Positions 32,859 through 40,983 of a stretch of 40,983 nucleotides of DNA are shown one piece after another. The DNA is from Paraburkholderia elongata. GTDB taxonomy: Bacteria > Pseudomonadota > Gammaproteobacteria > Burkholderiales > Burkholderiaceae. The position numbers were made by a program, and so were the translations under genes. The notes under the pieces are model-generated. The model saw only the letters and a list, made by a program, of their open reading frames with translations. It searched no databases and had not been told where the DNA came from. The DNA lies in NCBI RefSeq assembly GCF_013177735.1, contig NZ_WOEZ01000071.1, positions 1 through 40,983 of the forward strand, given 5' to 3'. Numbering within the stretch: the first letter of the stretch is position 1; every line of letters starts with the position of its first letter.

Positions 32859-34573
32859 TTGCGTTGCATGATCTGTTGTTGGCGGGCCATGAGTCCGCCG
32901 TCGTGAATGCGCCGGTATGCCGCGACGGCGCGACGGTGCTCGACCGCGCAGTGTTTCGCGCGCGCGTCTCGGCGCTGGTTACACTGATGCAAACGCAAGA
33001 CGCGCAACGTTACGCGTTGTGCATCGACGATCCGTTCGATTTCGCCTGCGCGCTGTTTGCGTTGTTCGCGTGCGGCAAGGAGCCGGTGATTCCGGCCAAT
33101 GCGACGCCGGGCTATCTCGCCGATCTCGCCGACGCGTACGACGCCGTGCTGACCGACGCCGACCTGCCGCATGGTGTGCAAGACGTCGATGCTGATTCTG
33201 ATTCTGATGCCATACACGCGCGGGGCGCTTCATATACGATCGATCCGGAAGCCCCGTTGACGCTCTACACCTCCGGTAGCAGCGGCACCCCCAAGCCGAT
33301 CCGCAAGACACTCGCGCAATTCAACGCCGAAGTGCACACGCTCGAAAAGCAGTGGGGCGCGCTGGTCGGCGATGCGACGATGCTCGCGAGCGTGCCGCAT
33401 CATCACATCTACGGTTTGCTGTTTCGCGTGTTGTGGCCGCTCGCAGCGGGCCGCGCGTTCGACCGCGCGATCAGCATCGAGCCTGTGCAATTGCAAACGC
33501 AAATCGAGCAAGGCGGCGCGACGGTGGTCGTCTCGACGCCCGCGCAATTGTCGCGTTGGCCCGCGTTGCCTGGCTTCGCCGCGTTGACGCCGGCGCCGCG
33601 TGCATTCTTTTCTTCAGGCGGCCCGCTCGCCCTGGAAGCCGCGCAGGAATACGCGACGGCCTACGGCACTGCGCCGCTCGAAATCTACGGCAGTACGGAA
33701 ACCGGCGGCATCGCGTGGCGTCGTCAGGACCAGACCGATGCCTGGCAACCGGTGACCGGTATCGAAGTGCGCTGCGATGAAGACGGCGCGCTGAATGTTC
33801 GCTCGCCGCATCTCGATCACACCGGCTGGCATCGCACGGACGACAAAATCGCGTTCGACGCTGACGGCCGCTTCCGCCTGCAAGGCCGGCTTGATCGCGT
33901 GCTCAAGCTGGACGGCAAGCGCGTGTCGCTGCCGGAACTCGAAGCGCGTCTCGCCCTGCATCCGTATGTTGCGCAAGCGGCGATCGTGCCGCTGGAAGGC
34001 GCCTCGCGCGAGCGCGTCGGCGCCGTGGTGGCGCTGAGCGAAGCGGGCAGCGAGGCATTGCGCGCCGAAGGCCGCGTGCTGCTTGCGCAAACCCTGCGCC
34101 GGCACCTCGCTGCCTATTTCGACGTGGTGGTGCTGCCGCGTCATTGGCGTTTTCGTCTCACGCTGCCGTTCGACACCCGCGGCAAACTGCCGGTGGCCGC
34201 GGTCGCGGCGGCTTTCGAGCCGCGCGCGGACGGCGTGGAAGTGCTCGCCGAAGCCCGCAGTGCCGACACGTTGCACTACGAACTGCGCGTGCCGCCGACG
34301 CTCGTGCATTTCGCCGGCCACTTCCCCGGTCTGCCGATTCTGCCGGGCGTGGTCCAGGTGCACTGGGCCATGCATCTGGCCGCGGAACACGTGCCCGCCG
34401 TGCGCACGCTGGCATCGGTCGATCGGCTCAAGTTCATGGCGCCGGTGTCGCCGGGCGCGGTGCTGAATCTCACGCTCGCACACGACGCCGCGCGTAGACG
34501 AGTGCAGTTCACGTACCGGCTGAGCGGGCGTGAATGCGCATCCGGCGTGATCGTGTATCGGGAGCCTGCATGA
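32855..34573 (+). CDS. AMP-dependent ligase fused to a hot-dog dehydratase-like domain
   Basis: 572 residues. The ANL adenylation domain (about 1-460) has LYTSGSSGTPKPIRK (138-151, P-loop), YGSTETGG (278-285), TDDKIAF, KLDGKRVSLPELE, and a Lys in TRGKLPV (444) at the catalytic-Lys position. It should activate an aryl acid, such as 4-hydroxybenzoate, and load it on a carrier protein. From about 470, a FabA/FabZ-type hot-dog domain with HFAGHFPGLPILPGVVQ is fused on. In E. coli-type loci the two parts are separate genes. A short Asp/Ser repeat lies at 109-119. It overlaps the next gene by 4 nt. Confidence 0.92.
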   Translation: MIALHDLLLAGHESAVVNAPVCRDGATVLDRAVFRARVSALVTLMQTQDAQRYALCIDDPFDFACALFALFACGKEPVIPANATPGYLADLADAYDAVLTDADLPHGVQDVDADSDSDAIHARGASYTIDPEAPLTLYTSGSSGTPKPIRKTLAQFNAEVHTLEKQWGALVGDATMLASVPHHHIYGLLFRVLWPLAAGRAFDRAISIEPVQLQTQIEQGGATVVVSTPAQLSRWPALPGFAALTPAPRAFFSSGGPLALEAAQEYATAYGTAPLEIYGSTETGGIAWRRQDQTDAWQPVTGIEVRCDEDGALNVRSPHLDHTGWHRTDDKIAFDADGRFRLQGRLDRVLKLDGKRVSLPELEARLALHPYVAQAAIVPLEGASRERVGAVVALSEAGSEALRAEGRVLLAQTLRRHLAAYFDVVVLPRHWRFRLTLPFDTRGKLPVAAVAAAFEPRADGVEVLAEARSADTLHYELRVPPTLVHFAGHFPGLPILPGVVQVHWAMHLAAEHVPAVRTLASVDRLKFMAPVSPGAVLNLTLAHDAARRRVQFTYRLSGRECASGVIVYREPA

Positions 34574-36342
34574 TGAGATTCGCTCCGTGCATCGTGATTC
34601 CGATTTACAACCACAAGGACGCGATCGGCGCGACCGTTGCCCACCTCGCGGTGCACGGCTTGCCGATCTTAGTTGTCGACGACGGCAGCGATGAGGCGAC
34701 CCAGCAGGTGCTCACCGCGCTCGCGCAACAGTACGCGGGGCAGCTCACGCTGCTGCGGTTGCCGGTCAACGGCGGAAAAGGCGCCGCGGTGATGGCGGGG
34801 CTGCGCGCCGCGCGCGCTGCGAATTACACGCACGCGTTGCAGATCGATGCCGACGGCCAGCACGACGCGACGGACGTGCCACGCTTTATCGAAGCAGCGC
34901 TTGCCGAACCGGGCGCGGTGATCCTCGGCCGCCCGGTCTACGACGAGAGCGTGCCGAAATCGCGCCTTTACGGCCGTTATCTGACGCACGTATGGGTGTG
35001 GATCGAAACGCTCTCGCTGACGATTCGCGACTCGATGTGCGGCTTCCGCCTCTATCCGCTTGCGCTGGCCTGCGAGCTGATCGACAGCGTGCAATTGCCG
35101 ACCCGCATGGACTTCGACATTGAAATTCTCGTGCGCCTCTACTGGCGGCGCGCGGCGTTCCGCTCGATTCCAACGCGCGTCACGTACGCAACCGACGGCG
35201 TCTCGCATTTCGACGTGCTGTGGGACAACGTGCGCATCAGCCGCAGCCATACGCGGCTCGTGTTCGGCATGCTGTGGCGTCTGCCGATGCTGCTCGCGCA
35301 CAAAGTGATGCCACGCCGCGCGGTAATTGCAAGCGAACCGGGTGAGCAGAACGAACCGTGCAAGCAGGCCGAACAACGCGAACAGAGCGAACAGAGCCCC
35401 CAGGACTGGTGGCGGATCGCCGAACGCGGCAGCCATCTGGGCATGTCGTTGCTCGCGCTCAGTTGCAAGTTGTTCGGCCGCCGTTTCACCGCGCTCTGGC
35501 TGCATCCGATCGTCGCGTATTTTCTGCTGACGGGCCGCGCCACGCGCGAGGCATCGAGCAATTACTTCACGCGTCTTAGCGAAGCCGCACCGCACGGCGA
35601 TACGCCGCGCCCGGGTTGGCTGTCTGCCTATCGCCACATGCTGGCGTTCGCGCAATCGGGCTTCGACAAGCTCGCGGCATGGTCCGGCCGTGTCAATAAC
35701 GCCGACGTCAAATTCGAAGATCCATCGGCGTTCGAAGCCTTGGTGGCGAGCGGCAAGGGTGCGCTCGTGATCGGCGCGCATCTCGGCAATCTGGAAATGA
35801 CCCGCGCGCTCGCCGCGCAAGGCGCCTACGCGAAAGTCACCGCCGTGGTCTACACCGAACACGCGCGGCGCTTCAATAGCGTACTGGCTTCGGCAAACAG
35901 CCAGTTCGCGCGGCATCTACTCGAAGTCAGCGACTTCGGTCCCGAGACCGCCATGATGATGCAGGAGCGCGTCGACGCGGGCGAGTTGCTGGTGATCGTC
36001 GGCGACCGCGTGCCGGCACACGAAGCGGGCCGCACGACGGAAGCGCAATTTCTCGGCTCGACCGCCCCGTTCGCGCAAGGCCCCTACGTGCTCGCGCATG
36101 CGCTGGGCTGCCCCGTCTATCTGTTCTTCTGCCTGAAAGAACACGACGGTTACCGTCTGTATTTCGAACCGTTCGCCGAACGCATCGAGTTGCCGCGCCG
36201 CGAACGCGCGCAGCATCTTGCCGCGTGGGCGCAGCGTTACGCAGCGCGTCTCGAACACTATTGCCGCAAGGCACCTTATCAATGGTTCAATTTCTTCGAT
36301 TTCTGGGCCAGCCCCAAGCGAGGCACACATGGCCGAACATGA
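34570..36342 (+). CDS. Glycosyltransferase 2 / lysophospholipid acyltransferase fusion
   Basis: 590 residues from ATG 34570 (TCGGGAGCCTGC upstream). The N-terminal GT-A domain (about 1-245) has VVDDGSDEAT (35-44) and DADGQHD (93-99), the nucleotide-sugar and metal motifs. A Glu/Gln-rich linker lies at about 256-278. The C-terminal half (about 290-590) is an LpxL/HtrB-like acyltransferase with HLGNLEMTRALA (near 404) and GDRVPAHEAGRTT. Both activities in one chain are standard in aryl polyene loci and probably build the lipid anchor that holds the polyene. It overlaps its two neighbours by 4 and 14 nt. Confidence 0.92.
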   Translation: MMRFAPCIVIPIYNHKDAIGATVAHLAVHGLPILVVDDGSDEATQQVLTALAQQYAGQLTLLRLPVNGGKGAAVMAGLRAARAANYTHALQIDADGQHDATDVPRFIEAALAEPGAVILGRPVYDESVPKSRLYGRYLTHVWVWIETLSLTIRDSMCGFRLYPLALACELIDSVQLPTRMDFDIEILVRLYWRRAAFRSIPTRVTYATDGVSHFDVLWDNVRISRSHTRLVFGMLWRLPMLLAHKVMPRRAVIASEPGEQNEPCKQAEQREQSEQSPQDWWRIAERGSHLGMSLLALSCKLFGRRFTALWLHPIVAYFLLTGRATREASSNYFTRLSEAAPHGDTPRPGWLSAYRHMLAFAQSGFDKLAAWSGRVNNADVKFEDPSAFEALVASGKGALVIGAHLGNLEMTRALAAQGAYAKVTAVVYTEHARRFNSVLASANSQFARHLLEVSDFGPETAMMMQERVDAGELLVIVGDRVPAHEAGRTTEAQFLGSTAPFAQGPYVLAHALGCPVYLFFCLKEHDGYRLYFEPFAERIELPRRERAQHLAAWAQRYAARLEHYCRKAPYQWFNFFDFWASPKRGTHGRT

Positions 36343-37936
36343 TCTGATCGAGGCGCCGAACGTCAGCGCAAGTGAGAACACCCGTGCGAACGCGACGGCG
36401 GTGACGATCGGTGGGCGCAAGCTGACGATCGAAGAGGTCGTCGCGATCGCCCGGCATCGCGCGCCGGTTGCGTTGAGCGCCGATCCGGCGTGGCGCGCGC
36501 GCATCCAGCGCGGCGCGGATTTTCTGCGCCGGCATCTGGCGTCGGGCGCGACCGTGTACGGCGTCAACACCGGTTATGGCGATGCGTGCGTGGTCGACGT
36601 GCCGATGGAACTCGTCGAAGCCCTGCCATTGCAACTGACGCGTTACCACGGCTGCGGTATGGGCCAGTATCTCGACGATGCGCAAACGCTCGCAGTGATC
36701 GCCGCGCGGCTGAACTCGCTGGCCTACGGTTTTTCCGGCGTGCGCCCCGTGTTGCTCGAGCGTCTCGCCGATCTGATCAATCATCGCGTGTTGCCGCGTA
36801 TTCCGTCGGAAGGCTCGGTCGGTGCAAGCGGCGATCTGACGCCGCTTTCGTATGTGGCCGCCGCGCTTGCTGGCGAGCGCGACGTGATGTTCGAAGGCGC
36901 CCTGCGCAATGTGCGCGAGGTATGGACCGAACTCGGTCATGCGCCATTGACGCTCGCGCCGAAAGAAGGCCTCGCGCTGATGAACGGCACCGCGGTGATG
37001 ACGGGCCTCGCCTGCCTCGCGTTCGCACGCGCCGATCATCTGACGCGCCTCACCGCACGCCTCACGGCGCTCTCCACCGTCGCACTCGACGGCCGCGCCG
37101 CGCATTTTGACGCAACCCTGTTCGAAGTGAAGCCGCACGCAGGTCAGGCCGAAGCCGCAGCGTGGATTCGCGACGATCTGACCGGGCGCGACGATACGCC
37201 GGGGCATCGTCTGCAAGACCGTTATTCGATTCGCTGCGCGCCGCATGTGATCGGCGTCGCGCGCGATGCCTTGTCGTGGGTGCGCCGCGATGTCGAGAAC
37301 GAACTGAACAGCGCGAACGATAACCCGTTGATCGATCCCGACAACGAGCGCGTGCTGCACGGCGGCAATTTCTACGGCGGCCATATTGCGTTCGCCATGG
37401 ACTCGCTGAAGGTCGCGGTCGCCAATCTCGCCGATCTGATGGACCGGCAGCTCGCACTGCTGGTCGACGTGAATTTCAACAACGGCTTGCCGCGTAATCT
37501 GTCGGGTGCGGCTCCCGCGCGTGCCGCGATCAATCATGGTTTCAAGGCCGTGCAGATTTCGTCGTCCGCATGGACGGCCGAGGCGTTGAAGAACACGATG
37601 CCCGCGAGCGTTTTCTCGCGTTCGACCGAGGCGCACAATCAGGACAAGGTCAGCATGGGCACGATCGCCGCGCGCGACTGTTTGCGCGTGCTGGAGTTGA
37701 CCGAGCAGGTCGCCGCCGCGCATACGCTCGCGACGGTGCAAGCCGCCCGTTTGCGTTTGAAGATCGACAGCGCCACGCCGGTTCCCGCGCCGCTGCAAGC
37801 CTTCATCGACAGCGTGACGGCGCACTCGCCGTTCGTCGACGAAGACCGCGCGCTGGAAAGCGACCTGCGCGCGCTGACCGCGCGCATCGCCGCGTGTGAT
37901 CTGTTGAACGACTATCGCGGAGGCTCGCACGCATGA
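36329..37936 (+). CDS. Aromatic amino-acid ammonia-lyase homologue (HAL/PAL/TAL family)
   Basis: 535 residues from ATG 36329. The MIO cofactor precursor Ala-Ser-Gly is at 166-168 (GSVGASGDLTPLS). The catalytic Tyr loop YGVNTGYGD (77-85) and the NDNPLIDPD loop are intact, so an active enzyme is likely. At the substrate-selectivity site the pair is Tyr106-His107 in RYHGCGMG; classic HAL has Ser-His, TAL His-Leu, PAL Phe-Leu. Elimination of ammonia from tyrosine or histidine would give an aryl acrylate starter. It overlaps the fusion gene by 14 nt and the thioesterase gene by 4 nt. Confidence 0.92.
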   Translation: MAEHDLIEAPNVSASENTRANATAVTIGGRKLTIEEVVAIARHRAPVALSADPAWRARIQRGADFLRRHLASGATVYGVNTGYGDACVVDVPMELVEALPLQLTRYHGCGMGQYLDDAQTLAVIAARLNSLAYGFSGVRPVLLERLADLINHRVLPRIPSEGSVGASGDLTPLSYVAAALAGERDVMFEGALRNVREVWTELGHAPLTLAPKEGLALMNGTAVMTGLACLAFARADHLTRLTARLTALSTVALDGRAAHFDATLFEVKPHAGQAEAAAWIRDDLTGRDDTPGHRLQDRYSIRCAPHVIGVARDALSWVRRDVENELNSANDNPLIDPDNERVLHGGNFYGGHIAFAMDSLKVAVANLADLMDRQLALLVDVNFNNGLPRNLSGAAPARAAINHGFKAVQISSSAWTAEALKNTMPASVFSRSTEAHNQDKVSMGTIAARDCLRVLELTEQVAAAHTLATVQAARLRLKIDSATPVPAPLQAFIDSVTAHSPFVDEDRALESDLRALTARIAACDLLNDYRGGSHA

Positions 37937-38364
37937 CCGGCTCCCCTAAAGTGCTGACAGCCAGCGCGATGGTCGAAGTGCCGTTTCACGACGTCGACGC
38001 GATGAACGTGTGCTGGCATGGCCACTACCTGAAGTACTTCGAGATCGGCCGCGCGGCGCTCTTACGCACCTTCGACTACGACTACCGCGAGATGCAGGCC
38101 TCGGGTTACCTGTGGCCGATCGTCGAGGCGCATCTGAAGTATGTGCGCCCGGCCACCTACGGTCAGGCGATCGAAGTGCGCACGCAACTGCTCGAACACG
38201 AAAACCGCCTGAAAATAGGCTATGAAATAGTCGATTGCGCGTCCGGTACGCGGCTGACGAAGGGCTACACGATCCAGGTTGCGGTCGATGCCGCGACGCA
38301 GGAATTGCAGTTCGTGTCGCCGCCGGTCGTATTCGAAAAGCTGGAGCGCGTATGGGGACGATGA
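37933..38364 (+). CDS. 4-hydroxybenzoyl-CoA thioesterase-like hot-dog protein
   Basis: 143 residues of the 4HBT/YbgC hot-dog superfamily: FHDVDAMNVCWHGHYLKYFE has the catalytic Asp (Asp22) and the conserved His and Glu. It hydrolyses acyl thioesters; in this locus it may release or edit polyene or starter thioesters. The start overlaps the lyase stop (ATGA), and the LolA-like gene begins 13 nt before its end. Confidence 0.9.
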   Translation: MTGSPKVLTASAMVEVPFHDVDAMNVCWHGHYLKYFEIGRAALLRTFDYDYREMQASGYLWPIVEAHLKYVRPATYGQAIEVRTQLLEHENRLKIGYEIVDCASGTRLTKGYTIQVAVDAATQELQFVSPPVVFEKLERVWGR

Positions 38365-39035
38365 ACTTGCGCCGTGTGGCAGCGGGCGCGTTGCTCGCGC
38401 TAGGCAGCCTAAGCGTATTGAGCTTGGCAGCATGGCCGACGGTGACATCCGCCGCAGAAGAAGCGCAGGCCGCCGGCAACCCAGCCCTGGTCTCGCAAAT
38501 CGCCTCACATCTCGCACAGGCCAAGGGTGTTCGCGCGCAATTCACGCAGACGCAAACGCTCGCCGCGATGAAGCAGCCGCTCGTCAGCACAGGTTCGCTG
38601 CTGTTCTTCCGAGATCGTGGCGTGATCTGGCAGATCGACACGCCATACAAAGCCACCTACGTGATCACCGACGCGGGCGTCGCCGAAGTCAACGCCAGCG
38701 GCCAGCGCGTGACGGCTCACAGCGCCCAGGGCACGCGCGGCGTCGCACAGGTGTCGAAGATGATGCGCGCGATGCTCGGCGGCGATCTGTCGGCGCTGTA
38801 TTCGCAATTCGACGTGCAGGCCGAAGGCAGCGCCGCGCAGTGGCGCATGCAACTCACGCCGAATCAGCCGCAGATCGCGCAGTCGATCAAAGGCTTGCAG
38901 ATGAATGGCGGCGACTATCTGCAAAGCCTGCGCATCACGCTCGCGAACGGCGACATCACGAAGCTCGACTTTGCGAAGAGCGCGGCGGTGACCGAACCGA
39001 CGCCGGCTGAGCGCAGCTTGCTCGGAGCGCCGTAA
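38352..39035 (+). CDS. LolA-like periplasmic carrier
   Basis: 227 residues from ATG 38352, chosen because GGAG lies 6 nt upstream; the ATG at 38361 is the alternative. A signal peptide (about 1-33, ending TSAAEE) is followed by a LolA-type half-barrel: GVRAQFTQTQTLAAMKQPLV, then GSLLFFRDRGVIWQIDTPYK. In aryl polyene loci this protein is thought to move the lipid-linked product across the periplasm. It overlaps the MMPL gene by 1 nt. Confidence 0.9.
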   Translation: MGTMNLRRVAAGALLALGSLSVLSLAAWPTVTSAAEEAQAAGNPALVSQIASHLAQAKGVRAQFTQTQTLAAMKQPLVSTGSLLFFRDRGVIWQIDTPYKATYVITDAGVAEVNASGQRVTAHSAQGTRGVAQVSKMMRAMLGGDLSALYSQFDVQAEGSAAQWRMQLTPNQPQIAQSIKGLQMNGGDYLQSLRITLANGDITKLDFAKSAAVTEPTPAERSLLGAP

Positions 39036-40983
39036 TGCAAGTGCTGCGACAGCGGTCCGCGAAACAGGCGTGGGGCATGCGCGCCGCGTGGCTGCTGCTC
39101 GCGCTCGCCGCGGCGCTGTATTGCGGCTGGCGTTTCGCGGGACCTTCGCCGCTGCAGACCAATCTGCTGGCGCTGTTGCCTGCCACCGAAGCGGATCCAG
39201 TTGCCGAAAAGGCGGTCGATACGCTGGCGGGTGCGCTCGGCGATCGCACTGTTTTTCTGGTCACCAGTAACGATGACGCGCACGCGAAAGCGGCAGCGAA
39301 ACAGCTCGGCGCGTCATTGCAGAAGAGCGGGGCGTTCGGCTCGGTGACGGCGGAATTGCCGCCGTTCGATCTGTCGCAGATCGCTGCGTTGTACATGCCC
39401 TATCGCTTCGGTTTGCTGACGCCTGTCGACCGCGCGACGCTCGCGCAGAGCAATGCGTCAAGCGTCACGTTGCGCGACGCGCTCGCCCAGCGCATCTACA
39501 GCCCATTGCGCGGCGGCCTGACCACGCCGCTCGCCGACGATCCGTTCGGTTGGCTCGAACACTGGCTCGGCGCTTTGCCGCTCGCCACGTCGAATCTCGA
39601 ACTCGAAGACAACATGCTGGTGTCGCATCGCGGCGCCGCAACCAGCGTGCTGATCGTCGCCACGCTGCCGGGTTCGGCCTACGAATCGAAGACCCAGCAC
39701 GCCGTGCTCGCCGCGCTCGCACAAGGCGAAAGTGCGTTGAAGCAGGCGTTCCCCGACGTGTCGGTGGCGAGAACCGGCGCGGTGTTTTATGCGGAATCGG
39801 CACGCAGCGCATCGGAACACGAGGTGCACCTGATCGGCGTCGCGTCGCTGTGCGGGATTGCGCTGTTGATGATGTGGGTGTTCCGCTCGCCGCGTCTGTT
39901 GCTGCTCGGTTTCGTTTCGACGGCGCTCGGCATCGTCTGCGCGCTCGCGGTGACGATGCTGGTGTTCGGCCAATTGCATCTGTTGACGCTGGTGTTCGGC
40001 GCGAGCTTGATCGGGGAAGCGGTCGATTATTCGATCCAGTATTTCGTGGTCTATCTCGGCGCGGGGCGCGATTGGGATTCGCGCCGCGGTGCGCGTGCGG
40101 TACGTCCGGCGTTGACGGTTGCGCTTGCCACCAGCCTGCTCGGCTACGCGATCCTCACGTGGGTGCCGTTCCCCGCGCTCAAGCAGATTGCATGCTTTGC
40201 GATGGCGGGCATCCTCACAGCGTTTGCTTCGGTGCTGTGGTTATTGCCCGCGCTGCTCACGCGCCCGCCGAAGCGCAGCCCACAGCGCCTGTTCGCTGGC
40301 GCGGCGCGTGTGCTGACGGTCTGGCATCGCACGATCGGCGGCAAGCGCGCATGGTTCGTCGCGGCGCTGTTGCTGATCGTGGCGATTCCCGGCTGGCTGC
40401 GTCTTACGAGCGACGACGATATCCATTTGCTGATCCAGCGTGATCCTTCGCTGGTCGCGCAGGAAGACAAGGTGCGTGCGGCGGTCGGTGTCGATAACAG
40501 CGCGCAGTTTTTTGTGGTGCGTGGGGAGACGCCGGAGATCGTGCTGCAACGCGCCGAAGCGCTGGGCACGAAGCTCGACGGGTTGAACAGCACGGCGAAC
40601 AAGGTCGGCAGCTATCAGTCAGTGGTGCAATTCGTGCCGTCCGCGAAACAGCAAAACGAAGACCGTGCATTGCTTGCGCAGCACGTATTCAACGATCCCG
40701 CGGCATTGCGCGCAACGCTGCTGCAAGCAGGTTTTAAAGACAAAGTCGCCGACGCCTGGCTCGCCGCGTATGCGAAACCGCAGCCGCTGCTCACGGTGGA
40801 CACGTGGCTCGCCGCGCCATGGTCGCAGCCGTACAAACATCTGTGGCTGGGTGTTGTCGATTCGGCCACCAAAGCGTATGCAGCAGTCGTGATTCCACAA
40901 GGCGTGACGCCGCAGAACGAACCCGCGCTAATCGCTACCGCGCAGGCAGTGCCCGGCGTTGTATTCGTCGACAAGGCGGCGAG
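39035..40983 (+). CDS. MMPL/RND-family exporter, 3' end outside the window
   Basis: At least 649 residues are visible with no stop. TM1 lies at about 14-36, then a large periplasmic loop and a run of helices at about 265-420 that includes FGASLIGEAVDYSIQYF, the MMPL proton-relay region. A helix near 445 starts the second half. Start ATG overlaps the LolA-like stop (TAATG). It is the expected inner-membrane pump for the aryl polyene lipid. Missing from the window: the rest of this gene and probably the ketosynthase, ketoreductase, dehydratase and methyltransferase genes. Confidence 0.93.
   Translation, partial: MQVLRQRSAKQAWGMRAAWLLLALAAALYCGWRFAGPSPLQTNLLALLPATEADPVAEKAVDTLAGALGDRTVFLVTSNDDAHAKAAAKQLGASLQKSGAFGSVTAELPPFDLSQIAALYMPYRFGLLTPVDRATLAQSNASSVTLRDALAQRIYSPLRGGLTTPLADDPFGWLEHWLGALPLATSNLELEDNMLVSHRGAATSVLIVATLPGSAYESKTQHAVLAALAQGESALKQAFPDVSVARTGAVFYAESARSASEHEVHLIGVASLCGIALLMMWVFRSPRLLLLGFVSTALGIVCALAVTMLVFGQLHLLTLVFGASLIGEAVDYSIQYFVVYLGAGRDWDSRRGARAVRPALTVALATSLLGYAILTWVPFPALKQIACFAMAGILTAFASVLWLLPALLTRPPKRSPQRLFAGAARVLTVWHRTIGGKRAWFVAALLLIVAIPGWLRLTSDDDIHLLIQRDPSLVAQEDKVRAAVGVDNSAQFFVVRGETPEIVLQRAEALGTKLDGLNSTANKVGSYQSVVQFVPSAKQQNEDRALLAQHVFNDPAALRATLLQAGFKDKVADAWLAAYAKPQPLLTVDTWLAAPWSQPYKHLWLGVVDSATKAYAAVVIPQGVTPQNEPALIATAQAVPGVVFVDKAA

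Noticed and set aside
36287..37930. 547-codon minus-strand open frame opposite the lyase
   Set aside because: Shadow of a gene with intact family motifs.
1..40983. CRISPR arrays, rRNA genes, complete insertion sequences
   Set aside because: None were seen on either strand.

Overview
The window looks like chromosomal DNA of a Burkholderiaceae bacterium, most likely Paraburkholderia. The grounds are high GC, the order rdgB-rph / yicC-gmk-rpoZ-spoT-greB, a Burkholderia-type trimeric porin, and an aryl-polyene-type locus with fused enzymes. The species cannot be fixed from the sequence alone.

Region 1 (1-4640) is accessory DNA. Three co-directional genes on the minus strand (a six-helix membrane protein with a coiled-coil tail, a 415-residue protein of unknown fold, and a third gene cut by the window edge) are followed by small ORFs and a decayed tyrosine-integrase gene. 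That integrase has a frameshift and lacks both ends. It abuts the 3' end of tRNA-Ser(UGA), the usual place for an island integrase. The function of the three-gene unit is unknown.

Region 2 (4641-14160) is conserved housekeeping DNA. rph-rdgB-hemW overlap on the minus strand. Divergent from them are yicC, gmk, rpoZ and a bifunctional spoT/rsh. A DUF2591-like gene, two identical tRNA-Arg(ACG) genes each with its own terminator, greB, and a frameshifted transposase-like gene follow.

Region 3 (14100-24960) is mixed. It holds a porin; a strong candidate small RNA (three perfect hairpins ending in a U-tract, with an operator-like inverted repeat upstream); an 81-residue orphan; a cold-shock gene with a clear promoter and long leader; a DEDDh exonuclease/GIY-YIG nuclease fusion; a secreted chorismate mutase followed by a 9-bp tandem repeat; a 49-codon gene; an orphan 22-bp palindrome; a divergent aldo/keto reductase-LysR pair; tRNA-Thr(CGU); class I fructose-1,6-bisphosphatase; and a higBA toxin-antitoxin pair.

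Region 4 (24980-29490) has pepN, a DUF4136-type lipoprotein, and a TMEM165/GDT1-family cation exporter gene. The leader of the exporter gene is a recognisable yybP-ykoY manganese riboswitch.

Region 5 (30102-40983, running off the edge) is one tightly overlapping plus-strand operon of the aryl polyene type: a ketosynthase-like chain-length-factor protein, acyltransferase, two acyl carrier proteins, a membrane protein, an AMP-ligase/hot-dog fusion, a glycosyltransferase/acyltransferase fusion, an aromatic amino-acid ammonia-lyase homologue, a thioesterase, a LolA-like carrier and an MMPL exporter. Together they would make an aryl starter, load and extend it on carrier proteins, attach the product to a lipid-like anchor and move it to the outer membrane. 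Catalytic ketosynthase and ketoreductase genes are not in the window and are expected downstream.
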